The notes below the pieces were generated by a model. It worked only from the letters and a program-made list of their open reading frames with translations. It did not search any database and was not told the DNA's origin. From NCBI GenBank assembly GCA_002724925.1, contig PBQA01000016.1, forward strand, positions 372,001-436,000: 64,000 nt of DNA. The letters are read 5' to 3'. Every line of letters starts with the position of its first letter. Position 1 is the stretch's first letter. This DNA is from Oceanospirillaceae bacterium (GTDB taxonomy: Bacteria > Pseudomonadota > Gammaproteobacteria > Pseudomonadales > Oceanobacteraceae). Below, in pieces: positions 24,588 to 34,261 of the stretch. A program made the translations under genes and the position numbers.

Positions 24588-25005
24588 TTTCTCTACCTTT
24601 ATTGTTATTGGCTTACTACTGCTTCCCCACAGCACCATCGAAGCCGGACAAACCTACGCCCGGCTGACCGGATCAGTTTGCTCAGTTTGTGCAACAGATA
24701 TTTCCATCACTCTGGCTACGGAAGTCTGTATCCGGCGCACTCGCGCGCTTCAACATACCCCAAACCCACGTCAGCTGGGAACATGTAGTGTCCATGAATG
24801 TCTACCAGTTGGCAATTTGTAAAGAATTGATCAAGAAAACCTCTAGAAACAAAGGGTTATAACAACGTAGCCGGTCATAGGGGCCGGTGTTATTATTTTG
24901 AGGAATATAAAAGACGGACCATTGAAAACCTGTGTTGCGCCCCCATGTAGGTCGTAACGGACATTTCAAGAGATCCGGCAATCAACCTGAAAATGGAGAG
25001 AGACC
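24588..25005. other. Non-coding region between the coiled-coil gene and sodB
   Basis: 418 bases between divergent genes. The half near sodB is A/T-rich (about 24815-24930) and probably holds its promoter; I could not choose one -35/-10 pair with confidence. GGAGAGAG directly before the sodB ATG is its ribosome binding site. Reading frames here are open only by chance composition. No hairpin, repeat or RNA gene was recognised. Confidence 0.55.
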
Positions 25006-25587
25006 ATGGCGTTCGAACTTCCTGCACTGCCTTACGAAAAAAATGCACTGGAGCCACACATTTCATCTGAGACTCTGGACTTCCACTACGGCAAGCACCA
25101 CAACACCTACGTTCAGAAACTGAACGGTCTGGTTGAAGGTACTGACCTCGAAGGCAAAAGCCTGGAAGACATCATCAAGACTTCTTCAGGTGGCGTTTTT
25201 AACAACGCAGCGCAAATCTGGAACCACACGTTCTACTGGAATAGCCTGAGCCCTAACGGTGGCGGTGAGCCAACTGGCGCAGTTGCTGATGCCATTAATG
25301 CTGCTTTCGGTTCTTTCGAAGACTTCAAAGCTAAGTTTAACGACATGGCTGTGAACAACTTCGGTTCCAGCTGGACCTGGCTGGTTAAAAAAGCTGACGG
25401 TTCTCTGGACATCGTTAACACGTCAAACGCTGGTACGCCGATCACCGAAGGCCTGACTCCGCTGATCACTGTAGATCTGTGGGAACACGCTTACTACATC
25501 GACTACCGTAACGTTCGTCCTGACTACCTGAAAGGTTTCTGGGCGCTGGTTAACTGGGACTTCGCGAACGAAAACTTCGCTAAGTAA
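25006..25587 (+). CDS. sodB: Iron superoxide dismutase
   Basis: 193 residues, the length of FeSOD. The four metal ligands are in place: His27 (HYGKHH), His74 (IWNHTFYW), Asp157 and His161 (VDLWEHAYY). FeSOD-type residues AAQIWNHTFYWNSL and the final YLKGFWALVNWDFANENF are also present. It dismutates superoxide in the cytoplasm. The start at 25006 follows GGAGAGAG. A strong terminator follows, so the gene is monocistronic. I see no clear Fur box upstream by eye. Confidence 0.97.
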   Translation: MAFELPALPYEKNALEPHISSETLDFHYGKHHNTYVQKLNGLVEGTDLEGKSLEDIIKTSSGGVFNNAAQIWNHTFYWNSLSPNGGGEPTGAVADAINAAFGSFEDFKAKFNDMAVNNFGSSWTWLVKKADGSLDIVNTSNAGTPITEGLTPLITVDLWEHAYYIDYRNVRPDYLKGFWALVNWDFANENFAK

Positions 25588-25602
25588 TACAGTGCCAGAA
25601 TG

Positions 25603-25628
25603 AAAAGGGAGCTCTGCTCCCTTTTTTT
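25603..25628 (+). terminator. Rho-independent terminator after sodB
   Basis: AAAAGGGAGC and GCTCCCTTTT pair around a TCT loop, and the T-run extends to seven T. It lies 15 bp after the sodB stop. Confidence 0.92.
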
Positions 25629-25654
25629 GTGTCTGCCCTATCAGGAGCTCAACC

Positions 25655-26248
25655 ATGTCTTTTCATCTGCTACTGGCTTCCAGCTCACCGTACCGGGCAG
25701 AGCTTTTAAAGCGCCTGCGTATTCCATTCAGTCAGGCATCGCCAGACATTGATGAGACGCCACTGCCAGACGAAACGCCTCAGGAGTACGTCCTGCGTCT
25801 GGCTCGGGAAAAAGCGCGGGCATTGCAACCAAACCACCCTGAAAGCTGGATTATCGGCAGTGATCAGACCTGCGTGGTTAACGGTCAGCCTGTTGGTAAA
25901 GCGGGCACCGAAGCAAACGCACTGGAACAGCTAAAGCGAGTGAAAGGACAAAAGATCACGTTTCTGACAGGCCTCTGCCTGCTGTCACCTACTGGTGACG
26001 AATACACGCTAACAGAACCCTTTGACGTGCACTTCCATGATCTTTCGGATGAAGCTCTGAAACGCTACATAACCATCGAACAGCCGTTAGACTGCGCCGG
26101 TAGTTTCAAAGTAGAAGGGTTAGGCATTACCTTATTTTCGGCACTGGAGGGGCGGGATATGAATGTCTTGATCGGGCTACCCATGATCGGGCTGTGTGAA
26201 TTAATGCGTCAGGCGGGTTTAGAACCACTGGCGTTAGCGGAGGCCTGA
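25655..26248 (+). CDS. yceF: Maf-family nucleoside triphosphate pyrophosphatase (YceF type)
   Basis: 197 residues. Maf motifs: LLASSSPYRAELLKRL at the N-terminus, PDIDETP, the EKARAL helix, GSDQTCVVNG, the GKAGTEANALEQL loop and the SFKVEGLGITLF segment. The PYR...F...PDIDE pattern fits the YceF subgroup, which hydrolyses 7-methyl-GTP in E. coli, rather than the dTTP/UTP-specific YhdE group. AGGAG eight bases upstream sets the start at 25655. It converges on gspD with 21 bp between them; a small hairpin overlaps its stop codon. Confidence 0.9.
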   Translation: MSFHLLLASSSPYRAELLKRLRIPFSQASPDIDETPLPDETPQEYVLRLAREKARALQPNHPESWIIGSDQTCVVNGQPVGKAGTEANALEQLKRVKGQKITFLTGLCLLSPTGDEYTLTEPFDVHFHDLSDEALKRYITIEQPLDCAGSFKVEGLGITLFSALEGRDMNVLIGLPMIGLCELMRQAGLEPLALAEA

Positions 26249-26254
26249 GCCTCC
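26239..26254. terminator. Small hairpin over the maf stop codon
   Basis: GGAGGC (26239-26244), loop CTGA, GCCTCC (26249-26254) lies between the convergent maf and gspD genes. Only a distant TTTT follows, so it is a weak terminator candidate. Confidence 0.35.
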
Positions 26255-26269
26255 ACCTGCCGGTTTTGA

Positions 26270-28165
26270 TTACTTATTCTGCATAGGCAGGCCTTTAAAC
26301 AGGCGCTGCAGTCGCATGTCGGCTTCATCGATACCGAGTTCTTCAGAAACGGTAAACTCCCAGATGCCGTTAAATTTCTCGCGAGTAAGGTCTTTCGCTT
26401 TACCGCCATCACCAACGATCGTTGGGCGCAGGAACACCATCAGATTACTCTTCACCTGATTCACGCTCTTCGAGCGGAACAACCAACCCAGCAAAGGAAT
26501 ATCTCCCAGCAGCGGCACCTTGCTGACAACTTCGCGTACGTCATCACGAATCAACCCACCCAGCACGATGGTTTCGCCATCATCAGACAGAATCATGGTT
26601 TTGATTGAGCGCTTATTCGTGATCAGGTCGGCACTGCCCGCGACGGTCGTGTTTGAAACCGACTCCGCAGTTGCTTCAACTTCCAGACGAATCGCTTCAC
26701 CATCATGAATGTGAGGAATCACTTTCAACGTCACACCCACATCCTGGCGGTCAATGGTCGTGAACGGGTTTGTGTTGGTGCTCGACGCCGTCTGCCCCGT
26801 CACGAACGGAACATTCTGACCAACAACAATCTCCGCTTCCTGGTTATCCAGTGTCATGATGCTTGGTGTTGAGAGCAGATTCGTTGAAGAGTTACTCTTC
26901 AGCGCCTGGATGATCACACCGAAATCAATGTCGCCGCCAGACTCTTTGAAACCACCAATAGTCAGGCCCTGACCAACAGCAGAAGCATAGTCTCCCGTAG
27001 CAACACCGGTCGCGATTGTTGCCAGCCCCGGACCCGCGTTGTTGAAGTTCGTACCAGCAACCGGAGAATCCAGATCACCACGTACCCACTGAACACCCAG
27101 AGCGTCGCTGGTATCTCCAGTAACTTCAATAATTGCCGACTCAATAAGTACCTGAGCACGACGCACATCAAGAGAGTTCACCAGTTCCTGAACTTCTTTC
27201 AGAATGGAAGGCTCGGCACGAACAACCAGCGCATTCAAATCCTCATCGGCGTGAATACCAATGTCACCTTTTACTTTCGCTTCGTCGCCAGAACCTGACG
27301 CTTCTCCCATCAGATTCTTCAACATTTCAGCCAGCTTGGTCGCGTCGGCATATTGCAGGCGTATCACCTGAGCGCTGCCACTGAAATACGATGGTTGGTC
27401 GAGCTGTTCGATAAGACCACGGATACGCTCACGCGCCGTCTTCTCACCTTTAATAATCAGGCGGTTACTGCGTTCATCGGCAACCACACGGATGCTGCCT
27501 GCCGTGTTGTTGTTATCGGTATTGCCTTGAGACACCTTAGATGGATCAAGGCTCTGGAGCATGGTAACAACATTGCCTACCCATGCTTCTTTCAACTGAA
27601 CCACTTCCAGCTCTTCTGAACCTGAGCGATCCAGTCGATCAATGATTTCTTCTATGCGATTAATGTTAATCGCATGGTCCGAGATAATCAGCGCGTTGGC
27701 AGACTTCACCCCCGCCAGATGGCCATACTTGGCAACCAGAGGGCGTAGAATAGGCACCAGATCGAGCGCTGGCGTATTCTTAATCATGATGACTTTGGTC
27801 AGCAGCTCCTGACTGTCCACCGCCGCACGCTCTTCAAGGCTGCGGCCCGCCTGCTTCACATCATTCTGCTGGATAACCAGAGTGACATCGCCCGCTGGAA
27901 CAGCAGCCAGACCATGAATCTGTAGCACGGAAAGGAAAAGCTCATAAACGCCTTCCTGATTCATTGGCTCGCTGGAGAGCACACTGACCTTACCCTTCAC
28001 CCGTGGGTCAAGAACAAAGCTTCTACCAGTAATATCAGCAACCTGACTGATGAACGCCTCGATATCGGCATCCTTCAGGTTAATCTGCCAGCTTTCCTCT
28101 GCTTGCAGCGGCATGGCCATGCCTGCCATCAGCAACATGGCTATCAGCCAACGTCTGAGCAACAT
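26270..28165 (-). CDS. gspD: Type II secretion system secretin
   Basis: 631 residues with a signal peptide (MAGMAMPLQA, then EESWQINLKD). N0 domain (about 27-100, SWQINLKDADIEAFISQVADITG), N1-N3 domains (VKLKEAWVGN-like blocks; ADEDLNALVVRAEPSILKEV), and a C-terminal secretin domain with VPFVTGQTASSTNTNPF, RQDVGVTLKVIPHI and VPLLGDIPLLGWLFRS. It forms the outer-membrane channel of the T2SS, exporting folded exoproteins. It overlaps the gspC stop by 1 bp. Order gspN-gspC-gspD on one strand, with gspE-M absent from the window, resembles the split gsp arrangement of other oceanospirilla, from memory. Confidence 0.95.
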   Translation of the reverse strand: MLLRRWLIAMLLMAGMAMPLQAEESWQINLKDADIEAFISQVADITGRSFVLDPRVKGKVSVLSSEPMNQEGVYELFLSVLQIHGLAAVPAGDVTLVIQQNDVKQAGRSLEERAAVDSQELLTKVIMIKNTPALDLVPILRPLVAKYGHLAGVKSANALIISDHAININRIEEIIDRLDRSGSEELEVVQLKEAWVGNVVTMLQSLDPSKVSQGNTDNNNTAGSIRVVADERSNRLIIKGEKTARERIRGLIEQLDQPSYFSGSAQVIRLQYADATKLAEMLKNLMGEASGSGDEAKVKGDIGIHADEDLNALVVRAEPSILKEVQELVNSLDVRRAQVLIESAIIEVTGDTSDALGVQWVRGDLDSPVAGTNFNNAGPGLATIATGVATGDYASAVGQGLTIGGFKESGGDIDFGVIIQALKSNSSTNLLSTPSIMTLDNQEAEIVVGQNVPFVTGQTASSTNTNPFTTIDRQDVGVTLKVIPHIHDGEAIRLEVEATAESVSNTTVAGSADLITNKRSIKTMILSDDGETIVLGGLIRDDVREVVSKVPLLGDIPLLGWLFRSKSVNQVKSNLMVFLRPTIVGDGGKAKDLTREKFNGIWEFTVSEELGIDEADMRLQRLFKGLPMQNK

Positions 28166-29058
28166 CAGTTCCGAGCTCCAAAACTCTGATTAATCATAAA
28201 ACGACTATTTCCGCGCTGAACTTCGATCTGTGCGCGGCCTTCCTGCATTACCTGATCAAGTAGCGCCTGATCAGACGATGCGTCTCCTAACTGCTGTCCG
28301 TTAATAGAGAGCAGTACATCGCCGGGTTTCATCCCGGCTTTCAATAAAATAGAGCTATTATCGACCCGGTAACCTTCACCGACGCCCACAGATTCAAGGC
28401 CAAGACCATCAATGACGGCTTCGGGTGATTCAGTTGCGGCTTCACTGGCGATCCCCATGAAGTCAGACGGACGACGGATACGGCTGAAGCGGTCACGAAG
28501 CTGCGATGCGCGTTCCTCCCGAACCTCTCGTGGCGCAGGCTCTGAAGCGCGGGCGGAGACGCCTACGCCTCGTGCTGAAAACTCTTCAAATTTAAGTGTT
28601 TCCAACTTGCCAGCGGTATCAAGAATCACTTTATCCGGGTAAACACCACCCAGCTTGGTTCGGCCCTGAACCACATCACCCACACGGTAGAAATCACCCT
28701 TCCCGCCTTTCTGAGCAATGATCGCACTCGACATTTCGGCCGTGCTCGACTGCATGACACCGAGAAGCTCGAGGCGTAGGCGGGTATCCGGTGCATCTAC
28801 TTCTTTTACAGCCACGACGGGCTCGGCACCGACTTCACCAAATAAGTGGTATTGTGCGGCACTGACCTGAGGCGTTTTAGCGGCGGAGGACTGCCCTGCC
28901 ACAGGTGCTTTCAATATAATTGGCTCGGGTGCCAGCACCATCCAAAAGATCTTCGCCAGTAGCCAGGCCGTCAACAAGGTGAGCACAACGTACGCAAGGC
29001 GCTTCGCCCAGCGTTGCCACGGGGTCAATTCAACAGACTGATTCACTACAGCGACCAT
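28165..29058 (-). CDS. gspC: Type II secretion system protein C
   Basis: 297 residues: short cytoplasmic N-terminus, one membrane segment (about 20-40, LAYVVLTLLTAWLLAKIFWMVL), homology region (about 65-155; YHLFGEVG, LRLELLGVMQSS, VGDVVQGRTKLGGVYPDKVILD), a linker and a C-terminal PDZ domain (about 200-290; SILLKAGMKPGDVLLSINGQQLGD). GspC links the inner-membrane platform to the secretin GspD and helps to recognise substrates. It is followed directly by gspD and preceded by gspN at a 20-bp gap. Confidence 0.93.
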   Translation of the reverse strand: MVAVVNQSVELTPWQRWAKRLAYVVLTLLTAWLLAKIFWMVLAPEPIILKAPVAGQSSAAKTPQVSAAQYHLFGEVGAEPVVAVKEVDAPDTRLRLELLGVMQSSTAEMSSAIIAQKGGKGDFYRVGDVVQGRTKLGGVYPDKVILDTAGKLETLKFEEFSARGVGVSARASEPAPREVREERASQLRDRFSRIRRPSDFMGIASEAATESPEAVIDGLGLESVGVGEGYRVDNSSILLKAGMKPGDVLLSINGQQLGDASSDQALLDQVMQEGRAQIEVQRGNSRFMINQSFGARN

Positions 29059-29078
29059 CGTTTATCAAAGCGCTCAGG

Positions 29079-29858
29079 TTATAGAAACTTCTGCGACACT
29101 TCAAAAATAACCGTGTCTGCATCTGCTTGTTTGTCAGGCCAGCTCTGACCTGCAATATCCACGGCACGACGCAGTACTGTCATGCCCCCCCAACCGTCTT
29201 CCTGAAGAAATAGCTGCCCAAGAGGTTCACCATCGGCTGTCGCCACAGGCACAGTCACTTTAGGCCCGTCCATAACGATGTTCGCCACCAGCATCGGGAG
29301 TTCAGTATCAATTGACTGGCGCTCTACGCGTGCACGAAGCTGACCGCCCGAATACACCAGCTGTCCGGAAATATCGTTGATGCCCTGATCGGCAATGGAG
29401 ATATCTGCATTGAGGCGGCTCAATTCAAAGCTGCCATCAAGATTCGCCCGTGCCTGCATTAACAGAGGCGCCAGTGCCGACGAATCCAGATAACCATTCA
29501 GATCTTCAATAATGACGCGTTCAGGCAAGCCTGCGTATAACCCTGTTGCCTGTGCTGCACCTGTCAGGCGAATGTTTTCGCCTTCGGCGTTGATAGCCAG
29601 GTCTGCGTTGCCGAGCAGCAGCGACAGCGGGCTTAATTCCCAATCAGCGGCAATCGTACCGGCCTGAGGCACACCAACATCCGCGCGACCTTGCCACAAT
29701 GTGCCAGTCGGATTCTGAATCCGCACAGGCAAGTCCCGGGCGTAGGGCTCGGCGTATTTCCAAAGGAAGTGGATAGGTGTGGTAGCAACCACTATCAGGA
29801 TGAAAGCCAGCAAACCAAGCAGTATGTACCACTTTGCTGACCATACGGCACGCAGCAT
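29079..29858 (-). CDS. gspN: Type II secretion system protein N
   Basis: 259 residues. One N-terminal membrane anchor (about 10-30, WYILLGLLAFILIVVATTPI) is followed by a periplasmic beta-rich domain with the T2SSN signature (RIQNPTGTLWQGRADVGV; WELSPLSLLLGNADLAINAEG). GspN is a non-universal T2SS component that probably assists GspC/GspD. It is first of the gspN-gspC-gspD operon. The 181 bp upstream separate it from the GIY-YIG gene, which is on the same strand. Confidence 0.85.
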   Translation of the reverse strand: MLRAVWSAKWYILLGLLAFILIVVATTPIHFLWKYAEPYARDLPVRIQNPTGTLWQGRADVGVPQAGTIAADWELSPLSLLLGNADLAINAEGENIRLTGAAQATGLYAGLPERVIIEDLNGYLDSSALAPLLMQARANLDGSFELSRLNADISIADQGINDISGQLVYSGGQLRARVERQSIDTELPMLVANIVMDGPKVTVPVATADGEPLGQLFLQEDGWGGMTVLRRAVDIAGQSWPDKQADADTVIFEVSQKFL

Positions 29859-30039
29859 AATTTTTATTCTGTCCTTGTTTCCGGTCGGACATTCTACCAG
29901 CAGGGGATGTAAATTTAACCTGACTTCAAACAGATGGCGTAAATAATGGTCAACCAGCCTGTGTATTCAGACACAATAAGAGCAGGTTAACAGGGTTTTA
30001 TGACAGCCGTGTAACAAAAATGTCTTTTTTGATCCGGCT

Positions 30040-30426
30040 TCAGGAGCCCCCGATCAGTTCAGCCGCGGGGGTTAGTTTGAGCTTAAGGGAGAAGGCACGA
30101 TCACCACTGATCAGTCGCAGCTTCTGAGGGCGGGACAGTCTCTTCACCTGCCTCTCAGCCCGCAGCGCATCTCCATGCGCACCAGCGACCGCGACGAAAC
30201 GCAAAGCCAGAGGCCCTTTGCCCCTCAGAAAACGCGCGGTGCGGCTACCATTACTGCAATGCTCTTTGAAGCGACGGCTTACATCCAGCGTGATCCCGCA
30301 GTAGAGATGCCCGCTGGCGGTTTCTATCAGGTACAGATACCAGAGGTCGGTTTTGTCGACGCTACCGACTTGATCCATCGTTGTTTTCTCTGCCACCGCT
30401 TTACCGTATGGTGTGCCGCGACTCAT
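30040..30426 (-). CDS. GIY-YIG domain protein (UPF0213/YhbQ type)
   Basis: 128 residues. The GIY-YIG fold is evident: LWYLYLIETASGHLYCGITLDVSRRFKEHCSNG, with Tyr-Leu-Tyr and Tyr-Cys-Gly-Ile-Thr replacing the name motif as usual in this group, the Arg of RRFKEH, and ALRAERQVKRLSRPQKLRLI at the C-terminus. E. coli YhbQ is a DNA endonuclease involved in DNA damage responses. The family usually begins only a few residues before the first strand; an ATG at 30378 would give 112 residues and fits that better, but neither start has a strong Shine-Dalgarno. It is divergent from the haemolysin III gene with 21 bp between the longest starts. Confidence 0.85.
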   Translation of the reverse strand: MSRGTPYGKAVAEKTTMDQVGSVDKTDLWYLYLIETASGHLYCGITLDVSRRFKEHCSNGSRTARFLRGKGPLALRFVAVAGAHGDALRAERQVKRLSRPQKLRLISGDRAFSLKLKLTPAAELIGGS

Positions 30427-30447
30427 AAGTTTTTACCGGACAACCGC

Positions 30448-31116
30448 ATGCATTCTGTTTTCCGTGATCCTATCAGTGGCCTTACCCATCTGGCCGGGGC
30501 TGTTTTTGCCATTGTTGCACTCGGTATTCTGATGGCAAGAGCCGCGATGTACGGCGAAGTCGTACATATTGTCTCATTCGCAGTTTTCGGCGCAACACTG
30601 TTTCTGATGTTTGCAGCCAGCGCTCTGTACCATCTGATTCACGCGTCAGAGCAGGTGATTCTCTGGCTCAAACGCATCGATCATATTGCGATCTTTCTGT
30701 TAATTGCCGGCACCTACACCCCTTTCTGCCTGATCCCTTTGTACGGCAATACCGGCCTGATCTTACTTGTTGCCGTCTGGAGCTTAGCGCTTGCAGGCAT
30801 CGCTCTGAAGCTGTTCTGGATTTCAGCGCCACGCTGGCTATCAACTCTGATCTATGTCGGTATGGGCTGGCTGGTCGTGTTCGCGTTTGAGCCAGCCATG
30901 GCGCGCGTACCCGAAGGTGCTTTATGGTGGCTGCTCTTCGGTGGTATCGCCTACTCTGTTGGTGCCATCGTCTATGCGCTGAGGTGGCCTGACCCATGGC
31001 CACGCTGGGTCGGTTTCCACGAAATCTGGCATATCTTCGTCATGGCTGGCGCTTTCTGCCACTTCTGGGCCATCGCCTTTCACCTGTCCCATGTTCCGGT
31101 GGGGGCTGGCGTATGA
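30448..31116 (+). CDS. Haemolysin III / PAQR-family membrane protein (YqfA-like)
   Basis: 222 residues with seven membrane segments. HlyIII marks: FRDPISGLTHLAGAVFA at the start, the SALYHLIH and LKRIDHIAIFLLIAGTYTPF segments, and a C-terminal HEIWHIFVMAGAFCHFWAI carrying the conserved metal-site His residues. The family includes adiponectin-receptor-like membrane hydrolases; bacterial YqfA/TrhA influences membrane lipid balance. I chose ATG 30448, where homology begins; longer in-frame extension overlaps the divergent GIY-YIG gene and is not protein-like. Its stop overlaps the arfB start (ATGA). Confidence 0.9.
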   Translation: MHSVFRDPISGLTHLAGAVFAIVALGILMARAAMYGEVVHIVSFAVFGATLFLMFAASALYHLIHASEQVILWLKRIDHIAIFLLIAGTYTPFCLIPLYGNTGLILLVAVWSLALAGIALKLFWISAPRWLSTLIYVGMGWLVVFAFEPAMARVPEGALWWLLFGGIAYSVGAIVYALRWPDPWPRWVGFHEIWHIFVMAGAFCHFWAIAFHLSHVPVGAGV

Positions 31117-31535
31117 ACGCGAACGGACTCTACATCAACCACAGAATTACCCTCCCCTGGGCTGAAATCACCCTGAAAGCTATCCGGGCACAGGGCGCCG
31201 GCGGTCAGAACGTAAATAAAGTGGCGTCGGCCATTCATCTTCGTTTTGATGTGCGACGCTCGTCGCTGCCTGAAGATGTGAAAGAAGACGTGCTCAAACT
31301 GGATGACCAGCGCCTGACACAGGACGGTACTATCATCATCAAAGCACAGCGTTTCAGGACACAGGAGAAAAATCGGGAAGATGCCCTGCAACGGTTACAG
31401 CAGCTGATTCGCTTTGCTCTTCAGAAAGATAAGCCCAGAGTAGCAACACGACCAACGCGTGCGTCGCAACGCCGGAGAGTCGATCAGAAAGTTCAACGTG
31501 GCCAGGTCAAAGCCTTGCGCGGCAAAGTTCAGTAG
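31113..31535 (+). CDS. arfB: Alternative ribosome-rescue factor B (peptidyl-tRNA hydrolase)
   Basis: 140 residues. It has the release-factor-like GGQ motif in AIRAQGAGGQNVNKVASAIHL, and a basic, disordered C-terminal tail (TRPTRASQRRRVDQKVQRG) that enters the empty mRNA channel. ArfB (YaeJ) releases peptides from stalled, stop-less ribosomes. The start at 31113 overlaps the previous stop by 4 bp. The last codons Val-Gln and the TAG stop form the first unit of a 13-bp tandem repeat that continues past the gene. Confidence 0.93.
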   Translation: MNANGLYINHRITLPWAEITLKAIRAQGAGGQNVNKVASAIHLRFDVRRSSLPEDVKEDVLKLDDQRLTQDGTIIIKAQRFRTQEKNREDALQRLQQLIRFALQKDKPRVATRPTRASQRRRVDQKVQRGQVKALRGKVQ

Positions 31536-31602
31536 CAGGGTTCAGTAGCAGGGTTCAGTAGCAGGGTTCAGTAGCAGGGTTCAGTAGCAGAGTTCAGCAA
31601 TA
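31527..31602. repeat. 13-bp tandem repeat beginning inside the arfB stop codon region
   Basis: The unit GTTCAGTAGCAGG occurs four times exactly (31527-31578), a fifth time with one change (31579-31591), and a degenerate part copy follows (GTTCAGCAATA). The first unit contains the arfB codons for Val-Gln and the stop TAG. Each unit carries TAG, so copy-number change would not extend the protein in the native frame. It lies between the convergent arfB and djlA genes. Confidence 0.95.
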
Positions 31603-31618
31603 GCCCCGCAGGCTGCCA

Positions 31619-34154
<2,536 letters not shown>

Positions 34155-34261
34155 GCTGGCCTCTCGGTGTCAGTCGTTCTAGAATTGGGCCCCAGAATTG
34201 GCGCCCTGATAAGCCGCTAAAGATAACACACTTCATTCCGGAATCGCGCCTGCTGCCCTAC

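Noticed and set aside
24588-25005. Small protein genes upstream of sodB
   Set aside because: The open frames there are Cys/Arg/Ser-rich, lack ribosome binding sites and overlap the coiled-coil gene or the sodB leader.
30175-30447. N-terminal extension of the haemolysin III protein
   Set aside because: It overlaps the divergent GIY-YIG gene, and family homology starts at the Met encoded at 30448.
31527-31602. CRISPR array
   Set aside because: Units are contiguous 13-mers with no spacers; it is a simple tandem repeat.
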